Of a DNA stretch of 64,000 nucleotides, positions 34,160 to 44,194 are shown piece by piece; positions within the stretch are counted from its first letter, which is position 1, and the number at the start of each line of letters is the position of its first letter. A program made the position numbers and the translations under genes. The notes beneath the pieces are model-generated. The model saw only the letters and a list, made by a program, of their open reading frames with translations. It was not told where the DNA came from and searched no databases. This stretch comes from Xiheicaenibacterium sp046351325 (lineage in GTDB: Bacteria; Myxococcota_A; Polyangia; Polyangiales; Polyangiaceae). The stretch lies in NCBI GenBank assembly GCA_046351325.1, contig JAXLYR010000014.1, positions 1 to 64,000 of the forward strand, given 5' to 3'.

Positions 34160-35537
34160 TCGCGGACATGTGCGCCACTCGGTCGACTTCGGTTCGACCT
34201 GGCAAGACATCGAGCTGCCGTCGGTCGACGATGGCTCGACGCCCGCGCGCACGCGTCGCTGCAGCGCGATGGGTTGTGCGCTCCCTGGCTGGCTGCGGGT
34301 GGGGTGGGGCGAGTCCGCGCACGCCGACGACCTGCGTGAGGCCGAGTCGCCGTCGACGCTGAAGATCAGCACGATGAAGCTCTCGGGCGCGCCGCTCGAG
34401 CTCTCGTGCTCCTCCGTCAAGAGCGACAAACCACCGAAGACGACGGGCAAGATCGGTGAGGGGCAGGCTCTCACCTCGTGGCAAGCGTTCCGCGGCGTCG
34501 ATCCACCACTCCTCGACAAAGAGGACGTCGGCGTGGACAACGGCAGCACTTATGACGCGAACCTGGTGCGTTTCTACGTCTGGGGGAAACGCGAGTCGGA
34601 CTGGTCGCGCACGGGCCGCTTCATCGTGCGCTACGCCGACAAGTACGCGCTCGAGGAGGTCCGCTCGAGCGCGGTGACGGGCTCGCCTTGGTCGTCGCAG
34701 GGCATCGCCAGCGAGGCTCTCGGGATGGGCGCCTACAGCTACGGCGGCGCGCAGTGGTCGACGCAGCGCGATCTCTCGGCGGTGCTCGTCGGGCTGTGTC
34801 GACCCGGCGTGCGGGCGTGTTCGCTCTTCGCCGTCGAGCCCGATCAACCCGTGCTCACGCTCCGTCCGACCGAGGGCGTCACGCTCGTGCGCCCGTTCAA
34901 CAACGGCGCGGTGCGACTCGGCCACGTCTGGTTCTTCCTCGGGGACGTGGGCGTGTCCGATCAGATCGGGCTCTACCGCGCCGACCTCGGCGTCGTTCGT
35001 TTGGTCGGCACGTTCTCGCGGCTGCCTGCGGGGCGCTTCACCGCGCCCGTGCTCCCGCGGCTCGTGCGGCGACAGAGCGGCGATCAGCTCGGGTTCATGT
35101 TCGTGCAGCGCGAGGGCCCACAAGACAAGCGAGGCTCTCGTTGGATTTTGCCTATCGATCCGGAGACAGCCGCGGTCGGCGAAGCGATACGCATCGGGCG
35201 CCCGGACTTCGGCGACATGGATTTGACCGCGCCATGTGGGGCGCGGGACGGTTGGCTCGCGGAGATCCCGACCGAGCAAGCACCGGACTTCACCCTCGAC
35301 GGCTCGAGCGGTCGGCTCGACGCGACCGAGGTCCGCGTGCGACTCGAGCCGGGTTCGGCCTGCGTCGAGGCCGCGGTCGGCACAGTATCGTCGATTTTCA
35401 GCGACGATCCGAAGGCGGCGAAGAAAGAGAAGGCAGGGGCCAGCGCCTCGGCCATCCCGGTCGTTGCGCTGGATCGGTCGACCAACACGCGGCGAGAGCT
35501 CGCGTGCACCGTGACGCCCAAAGCGAAGAAGCGCTGA
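34109..35537 (+). CDS. Lipoprotein, 3' part of the same frameshifted gene
   Basis: This frame continues the protein from EPNGILFAGRFSVAIGDRG to the end at 35537, about 475 residues. It has no plausible start codon near its 5' end, and its first residues complete the repeat left unfinished by the previous frame (VRHSVDFGSTWQDIELP is a typical sialidase/YCF48-like Asp-box strand). The two halves together make about 1040 residues of secreted beta-propeller-type protein. Either the gene is broken or the sequence has a base error. Confidence 0.6.
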
Positions 35538-35611
35538 GGAACCTCAGAGCGAAGCGCAAACTCGGCGCGATGCTTTTGACCAGCCCGGTCGCTCGGCCGT
35601 AGACTGGGAGA

Positions 35612-36956
35612 ATGATTTCGCTTGCGCACATCCGTCTTCCGCTCTTCGTGGGCTTAGCTTCGTTCGCTGGGCTGTCGTTCGGCGGGCTCGGTTGCGGGGA
35701 TTCGGGCACGACCGGGGGCGCGGGCGGCGGCGCGAGCGGCAACGGCCAGGGCCTCAGCAACCCGGGCCACATCTGCATCGACAACTCTTCGATCCTCGAG
35801 GTCAAGCCGGCGGGGCTGAAGATCGGCTTCCGCGTCCTCGACGAGAACGGTGAGGCCGTGCGCCCGCTCGACAAAGAGGGTGACATCGTTGTCATCAACG
35901 ACGAGACGGGCCTGCCCTTCAGCGAGGGTGAGGGGAGCTCGGTGTCGGGCGTCGGGCCGTCGACAGAGATCGAGATCGACACGGTGCTCGTCCTCGATAT
36001 GTCGGACTCGATCTACGAGAACGACTTCAAGGACGACGTCATCAAGGGCGCGCACGACTACATCGAGGAGGTCGTCGAAAAGGGCGACCCGCAGTTCCCT
36101 CACTTCGTAGCGATCTACGTCTTCGGTAGGCCCGACGCGATCACGCGCATCACGGACTTCACGAACGACACGGCGACGCTCTACGCAGCGCTGACCACGC
36201 TGACCAACGAGGGGTTGCCGCTCGGGACGACGGACCTCTACGACGCGTACATTTCAGGGCTCAAGTACCTCGACTCGAAGCTCCCCGACAGCGCGCACCC
36301 CGACGCGCTTCAGGAGAGATTCCTCGTGCTCCTCAGCGACGGCACGCACGAGGCCGGCAACACGGAGAACCTCCGCGCCAAGGCTCTCGCGGCGAAGAAG
36401 GCCTCGCCCGCGACGAAGTACACGATCGGGATCAAGACGCCGAACAGCTACAACGCGTGCGGCTTGGAGGAGCTCGCGGGTCGGCCTGACGGCGGCTGCA
36501 AAGACCCGCTGAAGGGCTGCCGCGAGGGGATCACCTGCAGCCCCGACACGGACCCGCCGCCGAGCTGCACGCAGTTCCAACCGAGCGTCGATCCGGCCGC
36601 GCTCGGCGCCGCGTTCAAGGTGCTCGCGGATCGCGCCAGAGATCGCGCGCAGCAACACTACACGGTCGGCGTCTGCACGCCGGTCGCGCTCGGGTCAGCG
36701 ACTGCGACCATCCAGGCGAACGTCGATGGCGCCGTCGACTCGGAGGACCCTCGCGTACAACCCCAAGGAGCTGACGGGGGACACGTCGACGTGCGACGCC
36801 GAGGTCGTGCGCCAGTTCGAGGAGAGCGGCACCGGCGGCAGTGGCACCGGCGGCGGCGGGACGGGTGGTGGTGGCACCGGCGGCGGCGGAACGGGCGGCG
36901 CAGGCACGGGCGGCGCAGGCACGGGTGGCGCTGGCGGGGCTGGCGGCGGGCCGTAG
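35612..36956 (+). CDS. VWA-domain lipoprotein, frameshifted near the 3' end
   Basis: This lipoprotein (signal ending FGGLGC) has a von Willebrand factor A domain. The metal-ion-dependent adhesion site is DMSDS (129-133), preceded by EIDTVLVL, and a conserved Thr lies in GTTDLYDAY. At about 36746 the frame breaks. The reading given runs on to 37000 as an Arg/Trp-rich tail, whereas the neighbouring frame gives AYNPKELTGDTSTCDAEVVRQF and a Gly/Thr-rich tail ending at 36956. One extra base in GAGGACC explains it. Role unknown, possibly surface binding. Confidence 0.75.
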
Positions 36957-36964
36957 GAGGACGC

Positions 36965-36987
36965 GAACCCGTCGCGCCGACGGGTTC
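36965..36987. terminator. Hairpin between convergent genes
   Basis: GAACCCGTC (36965-36973) pairs exactly with GACGGGTTC (36979-36987) over a five-base loop. It lies between the end of the VWA gene and the end of the small gene on the other strand. No strong T run follows on either side. Confidence 0.5.
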
Positions 36988-37021
36988 AACTCTCCCCTAA
37001 CCTCCTTCAGGTGTAAACGAA

Positions 37022-37494
37022 TCAGACGTCGGCGAGCTCGGGATAGAGCTGCAGCATCGCCTGACGGATGTCGTCGATGAGATCGCCGCCACCCTCGAGG
37101 CGATTCCACACGGTGGGGTTCTCGGCCTCGAAGTCGAGCACGTAGCGACGCATCTTGATCGACATGGGATCGGCGCCGGGCCAGCCGACGTAGTCGAGCT
37201 CCATCGCGCGAATGGGCGCTTTGAACTCGACGGTGAGCGCGCCGATCTTGCCGCGCCGAGCGAGCCGAATTTTGAACTGACTCTCGCGGCTGACGCTGAG
37301 CTCGGGCAGCCCCTTCAGGTCGCGCACGATGGCGGCCATCGTGCGGGTCGCGGCCGGCGTCAGGCGATCCGGCTTTCGGGCGCAGGCCGCTTCTCCGCGG
37401 CGCGCACGAGATCGGCGAGCGACGTCGTCGGGACCTCGTCGTCGCGTTTGTCTTGCGGGTTGGGGCCCGCGCCCTTCGGATCTTGCGAGGTCAC
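37022..37494 (-). CDS. Conserved-looking small protein downstream of gnd, frameshifted
   Basis: Translation appears to start at GTG 37494, overlapping the natural gnd stop (GTGA). The first 44 codons (TSQDPKGAGPNPQDKRDD...) end at a stop near 37360. The next frame continues with KPDRLTPAATRTMAAIVRDLKGLPE and 90 more residues to 37022. A missing A in a short A run (CCCGAAAGCC) at about 37373 would join them. Alternatively, two genes exist, the second from ATG 37339 (105 residues). No family recognised; it belongs to the zwf-pgl-gnd operon. Confidence 0.55.
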
Positions 37495-38931
37495 TGGCGC
37501 GGATCCTCTCCGACGCCGAGCCAGTCGGTGTGGACGAAGCCAGCGGCGGGCTTGTCGGTGCGCTCGTAGGTGTGCGCGCCGAAGGCGTCGCGCGCTGCGC
37601 CTGCGTGAGTTCTGCGGGAGGCGCGCGGTGCGGTACGAGTCGAAGTACGAGAGGCTCGCGGTGGTCGCGGGCAGCGGGATGCCGAGGCGTGTGCCGAGCG
37701 CGACGGCGCGGCGCCAGCCGGGGTTTGCGGCGTGGACGAGGCCCTCGAGCTCGGGGTCGGCGAGGATGCTCTCGAGGGTGCGATCGCGATCGTAGGCGCG
37801 CATGATGGTGTCGAGGAGCTTCGCGCGGATGATGCAGCCGCCCTTCCAGATGCGGGCCATCTCCTTGAGATCGATGCCCCACTTCTGAGCGTCGCTCGCG
37901 GCCTGGATGAGGCGGAGGCCCTGCGCGTACGAGCCGATCTTCGCCGCGAGGAGCGCGTCGTGGATGTCCTTCAGCGTGGCCTCGCGATCGAGGTTGGCCG
38001 CTGTTTCGACGGCGCCGCGCACGCGACCGGCGGCGCGCACGCGCTCGTCTTTCATGCTGGAGAGGACGCGCGCGTCGATCGCCGCAGCGATGGTCGGGAT
38101 CGGGACGGCGTGCTCGAGCGCGACCTGCACGGTCCACTTGCCGGTGCCCTTCTGTCCGGCTTTGTCGAGGACGAGATCGACGAGCGGCTGCTTCGTCTCG
38201 GGGTCGGTGACCTTCAGCACCTTGGCGGTGATCTCGATGAGGAACGACGAGAGCGGTCCGTCGTTCCATTTCGCCATCACGTCGCCGATCGCGCCCGCGT
38301 CCATGCCGAGCCCGCGCGCCATCAGATCGTAGGCCTCGGCGATGAGCTGCATGTCGCCGTACTCGATGCCGTTGTGCACCATCTTCACGAAGTGCCCGGC
38401 GCCGTCGGGGCCGACGTGCGTGACGCACGGGCCGGAGTCCGTCTTCGCCGCGATGGCCTCGAAGACGGGGCGCGTCGCGTCCCAAGCCTCGCGCGCGCCG
38501 CCCGGCATGAGCGAAGGCCCGAAGCGCGCGCCCTCTTCACCGCCGGAGATGCCCATGCCGACGAAGTGCAGGCCCTTGGCTTTGAGGTCTTTTTCGCGCC
38601 GCTGCGTCTCGGGGTAATAGGTGTTGCCGCCGTCGACGACGACGTCGCCGGGCTCGAGGAGCGGCGTCAGCTCGGTGAGGACCGCGTCGACGGGCGCGCC
38701 GGCCTTGACCATGACGAGCATGCGGCGCGGTCGGGCGAGCGCGGCGACGAACTCCTTCAGCGTCTTGGTGCCGACCAGCGTCTTCTGCGGGTGGTCGCGC
38801 AGGACCTCGTCGGTGACGTTCCCGCTGCGGTTGTAGATGGCCACGCGGTGGCCGTGGTCCGCCATGTTGAGCGCGAGGTTGCGCCCCATGACGGCCATCC
38901 CGATGACTCCGACATCTGCCGTTGCACTCAT
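37491..38931 (-). CDS. gnd: 6-phosphogluconate dehydrogenase, frameshifted near the C-terminus
   Basis: This enzyme oxidatively decarboxylates 6-phosphogluconate to ribulose 5-phosphate, giving NADPH. The NADP fold starts GVIGMAVMGRNLALNMADHG; the substrate site includes ISGGEEGARFGPSLMPGG and GAGHFVKMVHNGIEYGDMQ. The late FDSYRTARLPQN is also standard. After that the frame shifts: the usual ending LTQAQRDAFGAHTYERTDK...HTDWLGVGE is present, but in other frames, and needs two small indels at about 37602-37616. The natural stop is then 37491. Without correction the frame runs to 37360. Confidence 0.85.
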
Positions 38932-38975
38932 CGCTACGCAGTCCTTTCCTCGGGCTCGGCCCGAGCTGCTCGGCC

Positions 38976-39731
38976 TTACGGGCCGCTCGCTGAAAACCGT
39001 TCGATCGAGCCCGCGGGCAGCGCGCTCGCGAGCGCTCGATCACAGAGAATGAGCCCGCCGCGCGCGAGCGCGGCGGGGGTCGACTGCAGTCGCTCGATGC
39101 CATCGGTCGAGCTCCAGCCCGGCGGAGCCGCGAGGACGCGCGCGAGCGCCGGCGCCTTCGACGCGCCGGTCGCGAGGAGCACGACGAGGCGAGCCTCTTC
39201 GATCACGCGCGGGGTGATCGTGAGGCGGCGCGGCGGAGGCTTCGGCCCGACGACGGGGATGACCCGACGCTCGCGCTCGCCGAGCGAAGCCGCGTTCGGA
39301 AAGAGCGAGGCGGTGTGCCCGTCCTCACCCATGCCGAGGAGCACGACGTCGATCGCCGACGGGAGCAAGGCCTCGTACTCGCGCGCCGCGGCCTCGAGAT
39401 CGTCGGCCTCACCGCGCATGCGATGGACGCTCGCGGGATCGATCGGCGCTCGATCGAAGAGCGCCTTCTTCGCCATCGCGTAGTTCGAGTCGTCGTGCTC
39501 GGGCGCGACCGCGCGCTCGTCCCCGAAGAACCACATCGCGTTCGCCCAAGCTGCGCGCGACAAAGGACGCGCCGCGAGCGCCTCGTAGGACGCACGCGGC
39601 GTCGTGCCGCCCGCGAGCATCACGCTGGTCGGGCCCTTCTCGAGAGCGTCGCCGAGGAGCTCCGCGGTGCGCGCCGCGACCGCGGCCGCTGACTCGAGGA
39701 CCTCGACGCGAGGACTTACAGCTTTGTTCAC
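38976..39731 (-). CDS. pgl: 6-phosphogluconolactonase
   Basis: This 251-residue enzyme hydrolyses 6-phosphogluconolactone, the second step of the oxidative pentose phosphate pathway. Motifs of the DevB/Pgl family are VMLAGGTTPRASYEALAA, WFFGDERAVAPEHDDSNY and VLLGMGEDGHTASLFPNA. Length is normal. It starts with GTG one base after the zwf stop and lies 44 bases upstream of gnd, so zwf, pgl and gnd form one operon in pathway order. Confidence 0.93.
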   Translation of the reverse strand: MNKAVSPRVEVLESAAAVAARTAELLGDALEKGPTSVMLAGGTTPRASYEALAARPLSRAAWANAMWFFGDERAVAPEHDDSNYAMAKKALFDRAPIDPASVHRMRGEADDLEAAAREYEALLPSAIDVVLLGMGEDGHTASLFPNAASLGERERRVIPVVGPKPPPRRLTITPRVIEEARLVVLLATGASKAPALARVLAAPPGWSSTDGIERLQSTPAALARGGLILCDRALASALPAGSIERFSASGP

Positions 39732-39732
39732 G

Positions 39733-41280
39733 CTACGAGCCCAGCACGCGCCAGCGGTGGCGCGTCGCGCGCAGGAGATCGTTCGCGGCGTCGGGGCCGG
39801 CGCTGCCAGGCTCGTATTCGTGCAGCGGGATCGACGCGTCCTCCTCCCAGGCCTTGAGGATCGGCGTGCAGAGCGCCCAAGCCTCTTCGACGCCGTCGCG
39901 GCGGGCGAAGAGCGTCTGGTCGCCGCGCATGCAGTCGAGGAAGAGTCGTTCGTAGGCCTCGGGGGCGGGCTTGTCGAACGCGCGCGCGTAGCTGAAATCC
40001 ATCTTCACGTTGCTGACGTAGAGATCGTCGCCAGGCTGCTTGCACATGAACTGGAACTCGATGCCCTCGTCGGGCTGGATGCGCAGGACGAGGACGTTCT
40101 GCTCGAGGCGCTGACAGACCTCGTCGCGGCCGAAGAGACAGAGCGGCACGGCGCGGAAGTGGATCGCGACCTCCGTCACGCGACGCGAGAGGCGCTTGCC
40201 GGCGCGCACGTAGAACGGCACGCCGTGCCAGCGCCAGTTGTCGATCATGAAGCGGCACGCGACGAAGGTCGGCGTCTTCGACGTGGGGGACACGTGAGGC
40301 TCGCTGCGGTAGCCCTCGTATTGGGCGCGAACGACGTGCTCCGCGACCTCGTGCGGGTGGATCGGCCTGATACTCCGGAGGACCTGCGCCTTCTCGTTGC
40401 GGATCTCGTCCGCCTTGAACGAGACCGGAGGCTCCATCGCGGCGAGCGTGAGGATCTCGAGCAGGTGGTTTTGCACGATGTCGCGCAGGGCGCCGGTCTC
40501 GTCGTAGAAGCGGCCTCGCCCCTCCATCCCGAGCTCTTCGGCGGCGGTGATCTGCACGTGGTCGACGTAGTTGCGGTTCCACAGCGGCTCGAAGAGCGAG
40601 TTGCCGAACCGCATGACCAGGATGTTCTGGACGGTCTCTTTGCCGAGGTAATGATCGATTCGGTAGAGCTGCTCCTCGTCGACGTAGGCGCTCGCCATGC
40701 GGTTGAGATCGCGCGCGCTGTCGAGGTCGCGGCCGAACGGCTTCTCGATCATCACGCGCGAGAACGGGCCGCGCTCGCCGATGCGCGGCGGCGGATGCAG
40801 CAGCGAGGCGTTGCGCAGGCCCGAGAGGATCACCGGAAAGGCGCTCGGCGGCGTCGAGAAGAAGAAGATGCGGTTTTGCTGCGTGCCGCGCGAGCGATCG
40901 AGCTCGTTCAGCTTGTGCGTGAGGCGCTCGTAGGTCTCGGGCGACTCATGATCGCCGATGACGTAGTGGATGCGTGACGCGAGGTCCTGCCACACCGCCG
41001 CGTCGACTGGCTTGGTGCGTGAGAACTTCGCCGTCGACTCGGCGTGAACGGCTCTGAACGCGTTCTCGTCGGCGGCGCTACGGCCGATGCCGACGACCTC
41101 GAAGGCCTCGGGCAGGACGCCCTCCCTCGCCAGGTTGTAGAGCGCCGGGATGAGCTTGCGCTTCGCAAGATCGCCCGTCGCTCCGAAGATCACCAGGGCA
41201 CACGGGCGCACGCTGCGCTCGTGCACGATCGCTTCCCCCGGGACTGTCTCTGTCTCGATACGTGTCGTCGAGATGCCCAT
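39733..41280 (-). CDS. zwf: Glucose-6-phosphate 1-dehydrogenase
   Basis: From ATG 41280 the enzyme is 515 residues, the normal size. It oxidises glucose 6-phosphate to the lactone with NADP. Visible are the coenzyme fold IFGATGDLAKRKL (about 31-43), EKPFG (179-183), and the active site RIDHYLGKE (about 207-215). A start 12 codons upstream exists, but the GGGGAG ribosome site fits ATG 41280. It heads the operon zwf-pgl-gnd and is divergent from a glucosidase gene, separated by 163 bases. Confidence 0.94.
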   Translation of the reverse strand: MGISTTRIETETVPGEAIVHERSVRPCALVIFGATGDLAKRKLIPALYNLAREGVLPEAFEVVGIGRSAADENAFRAVHAESTAKFSRTKPVDAAVWQDLASRIHYVIGDHESPETYERLTHKLNELDRSRGTQQNRIFFFSTPPSAFPVILSGLRNASLLHPPPRIGERGPFSRVMIEKPFGRDLDSARDLNRMASAYVDEEQLYRIDHYLGKETVQNILVMRFGNSLFEPLWNRNYVDHVQITAAEELGMEGRGRFYDETGALRDIVQNHLLEILTLAAMEPPVSFKADEIRNEKAQVLRSIRPIHPHEVAEHVVRAQYEGYRSEPHVSPTSKTPTFVACRFMIDNWRWHGVPFYVRAGKRLSRRVTEVAIHFRAVPLCLFGRDEVCQRLEQNVLVLRIQPDEGIEFQFMCKQPGDDLYVSNVKMDFSYARAFDKPAPEAYERLFLDCMRGDQTLFARRDGVEEAWALCTPILKAWEEDASIPLHEYEPGSAGPDAANDLLRATRHRWRVLGS

Positions 41281-41443
41281 TCTCGTATGCTCCCCGTGCG
41301 CGAACCCCTCGCCCATCTACCATGACGAGCGCGGCACCGGTACGAAGGCCGACCTTTCTTGCTTCGCGAAGAGGACATGGCCCGCGCAACCGCAACCGAC
41401 GAACGGAAGCGCGCCGCTCGTCGTACCGTCTTCGGAGGACATG

Positions 41444-44176
41444 ATGACCTCGATCACGCGGCCATCGCCGCGCCTCGGGTACCACCCGGACGATGAAGAG
41501 TCGCGGCGCCTGGAAGAGGATCACCGGCGCACGAAGAACTGGAAGCGCTGGGGGCCCTACCTCTCGGAGCGCCAATGGGCGACCGTCCGCGAGGACTACT
41601 CCCAATCGGGCGATCCGTGGAACTACTTCCCCCACGATCACGCCCGGAGCCGCGCGTACCGCTGGGGTGAGGACGGCCTCCTCGGGTTCTGCGATCGGCA
41701 GTGCCGGCTGTGCTTCGCGTTCGCGCTCTGGAACGAGGCCGACCCGATCCTCAAAGAGCGGCTCTACGGACTCACCGGCCCCGAGGGCAACCACGGCGAG
41801 GACGCGAAGGAGCTCTGGTACTACGTCGACGCGACGCCGACGTATTCGTACGCGAAGGCTCTCTACAAGTACCCGCAGAAGCGGTTCCCCTACGACGAGC
41901 TCAAGCGCGAGGCTCGCCGTCGCGCGATCACGGAGCCCGAGTTCGAGCTGCTCGATACCGGGATCTTCGAAGAGGGGCGTTACTTCGACGTGATCGTCGA
42001 GTGGGCGAAGGCCGCGCCCGACGATCTGCTCGTGCTCGTCACGATCGTGAACCGAGGCCCCGAGGCAGCACCGCTCCACGTGCTGCCGACCCTGTGGTTT
42101 CGCAATACGTGGGCGTGGGGTCGCACCGGCGAGGGCTACGGCGGCAAGCCGACGATCGGGCGCGGAGAGAACTGCCCGGACGCGGCTGCGACGCTCTTCA
42201 CGGAGCACAGCTCGCTCGGTCGCTACGAGCTGGCGATCGCGCCGCTCTCGGGACACGACGCGCCCAACCTGTATTTCACCGAGAACGAGACCAACCTCAC
42301 GCGCCTCTACGGCGCGCCGAACCGCGAGCGCTACGTGAAGGACGCCTTCCACGAGCGCGTCGTTCACGGCAACGAGGGCGCGGTGAACCCCGCCGAGATC
42401 GGGACGAAGGCCGCGTTCCACCACCGGCTCGTCATCCCCGCGGGCGGCACCGTCACGCTCAAGCTCCGCCTGCACGACCCCGACGTCGCGCACCACCGCC
42501 AGCCGAATACCCCGCTCTTCGGCTCGGAGTTCGACGCAGTGTTCGAGCTGCGGCGACGCGAGGCCGACCGGTTCTTCGGGCACCGCACGCCGCCGGGGCT
42601 CAACGACGCCGAGCGCCGGCTCGTCCGTCAGGGGCGCGCGGGGCTCCTCTTCACGAAGCAGTTTTACCACTACGTTGTTAAAGATTGGACCGAGGGTGAT
42701 CCCTCGCACCCCGCGCCGCCGCCGGGTCGCAATCGGAACCGCGATTGGCGACACCTCTACAACCGCGACATCGTCTCGATGCCCGACAAGTGGGAATACC
42801 CTTGGTACGCGGCGTGGGATCTCGCCTTTCACATGATCCCGATGGTCGAGGTCGACCCCGAGTTCGCGAAGGAGCAGCTCCTGCTCTTCCTTCGCGAGTG
42901 GTACATGCACCCGAACGGCCAGATCCCGGCGTACGAGTTCAACTTCGGCGACGTGAACCCCCCAGTCCACGCGTGGGCTGCGTGGCGTGTCTACAAGATG
43001 GCAGCGCCGCGCGGTCAGCGTGATCGCGTCTTTTTGGCCAAGGTCTTCGCCAAGCTATTGCTCAATTTCACTTGGTGGGTGAACCGCAAAGACGAAGACG
43101 GCAATCACCTCTTCACGGGGGGGTTCCTCGGGCTCGACAACATTGGAGTGTTCGATCGGTCGCGGCCGCTGCCCACCGGCGGCAAGCTCGCGCAGGCCGA
43201 CGGCACCGCGTGGATGGCCTTCTACGCGGCGAACATGCTCGCGATCTCCTTCGAACTCGCGGCGCACGACCCGGCCGCAGAGGACGTCGCCTCGAAGTTC
43301 TTCGAGCATTTCATCGCGATCGCCGACGCCATGAACCGCTTCGGCGGCACGGGGCTCTGGGACGAACACGACGGGTTCTACTACGACCAAATCGATCTCG
43401 ACGGGCACATCGTGCCGCTCCGCGTCCGCTCGATCGTCGGGCTCATCCCGCTCTTCACCGCCGAGGTCCTCGAGGAGGAGGTGCTCGCGCGCATGCCGGG
43501 ATTTCGCAAGCGTATGGAGTGGCTGCTCGAGAACCGAAAGGACCTCAGCCACACGCTCACGTGGATGGAGACTCCAGCGCACGAGGGTGGGGGACACAGG
43601 CTGCTCGCCATACCGTCGAAGGAGCGGCTCGTGCGCGCGCTCCGCTATGTCCTCGACGAGAACGAGTTCCTATCGCCTTATGGCATTCGGTCGCTCTCCA
43701 AGGTCCACGAGAAATACCCCTATGTGCTGCACGTCGGCGGCGAGGAATATCGGGTCGACTACGCGCCTGGAGACTCCAATGTGCCGATGTTCGGCGGCAA
43801 CTCCAATTGGCGAGGACCGATATGGTTCCCGCTGAACTTCCTCCTCGTCGAGGCCCTCGAGCGCTACCATTTCTTTTACGGCGATAGCCTTACGGTGGAG
43901 TGTCCGACGGGCAGCGGGCAATACTTGACCCTGAGAGAGGTCGCTCAGGAGATCGCCCGGCGATTGACCAATATCTTCTTGCCGGACGAGGACGGGCGCG
44001 TGCCAGTGCACGGCGCGCACGCTGACTTCTATGCAAAAGATCCGGCGTTCCGCGACCTCTTGCTGTTCTACGAGTTCTTCCACGGAGACAGCGGACACGG
44101 GCTCGGGGCGGACCATCAGACGGGCTGGACGAGCCTCGTCATTCGCTGCTTGGCGAAAGCCAAAGGCGTCCACTGA
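41444..44176 (+). CDS. GH63/MGH1-like glucosidase
   Basis: From ATG 41444 (GGAGGAC ribosome site, five bases) the protein is 910 residues; ATG 41441 is the alternative. It matches the large bacterial glucosidase family with an N-terminal beta-sandwich and a C-terminal (alpha/alpha)6 barrel related to GH63 and mannosylglycerate hydrolases. Recognisable stretches are MPDKWEYPWYAAWDLAFHMI, NGQIPAYEFNFGDVNPPVHAWA, GFYYDQIDLDGHIVPLRVRSIVGLIPLF and GGNSNWRGPIWFPLNFLLVEAL. It has no signal peptide. It probably releases glucose from an alpha-glucoside and so feeds the neighbouring zwf operon (inference). Confidence 0.88.
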   Translation: MTSITRPSPRLGYHPDDEESRRLEEDHRRTKNWKRWGPYLSERQWATVREDYSQSGDPWNYFPHDHARSRAYRWGEDGLLGFCDRQCRLCFAFALWNEADPILKERLYGLTGPEGNHGEDAKELWYYVDATPTYSYAKALYKYPQKRFPYDELKREARRRAITEPEFELLDTGIFEEGRYFDVIVEWAKAAPDDLLVLVTIVNRGPEAAPLHVLPTLWFRNTWAWGRTGEGYGGKPTIGRGENCPDAAATLFTEHSSLGRYELAIAPLSGHDAPNLYFTENETNLTRLYGAPNRERYVKDAFHERVVHGNEGAVNPAEIGTKAAFHHRLVIPAGGTVTLKLRLHDPDVAHHRQPNTPLFGSEFDAVFELRRREADRFFGHRTPPGLNDAERRLVRQGRAGLLFTKQFYHYVVKDWTEGDPSHPAPPPGRNRNRDWRHLYNRDIVSMPDKWEYPWYAAWDLAFHMIPMVEVDPEFAKEQLLLFLREWYMHPNGQIPAYEFNFGDVNPPVHAWAAWRVYKMAAPRGQRDRVFLAKVFAKLLLNFTWWVNRKDEDGNHLFTGGFLGLDNIGVFDRSRPLPTGGKLAQADGTAWMAFYAANMLAISFELAAHDPAAEDVASKFFEHFIAIADAMNRFGGTGLWDEHDGFYYDQIDLDGHIVPLRVRSIVGLIPLFTAEVLEEEVLARMPGFRKRMEWLLENRKDLSHTLTWMETPAHEGGGHRLLAIPSKERLVRALRYVLDENEFLSPYGIRSLSKVHEKYPYVLHVGGEEYRVDYAPGDSNVPMFGGNSNWRGPIWFPLNFLLVEALERYHFFYGDSLTVECPTGSGQYLTLREVAQEIARRLTNIFLPDEDGRVPVHGAHADFYAKDPAFRDLLLFYEFFHGDSGHGLGADHQTGWTSLVIRCLAKAKGVH

Positions 44177-44194
44177 CAGCTGACTCAGCTGTCA
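44174..44194. terminator. Palindrome carrying both stop codons of two convergent genes
   Basis: Arms TGACAGCTGA (44174-44183) and TCAGCTGTCA (44185-44194) are exact complements around a single C. The first three bases are the glucosidase stop and the last three are the stop of the opposite lipoprotein gene. It can form the same hairpin in either transcript. Confidence 0.6.

Noticed and set aside
35541..35570. AGCGAAGCGCAA, resembling part of the mini insertion core
   Set aside because: The rest of the core and the flanking GAATCG repeats are absent, so the match is too short.
35577..35606. TTGACC and TAGACT hexamers spaced by 18 bases before the VWA gene
   Set aside because: They would place transcription start at or inside the start codon; the match is only partial.
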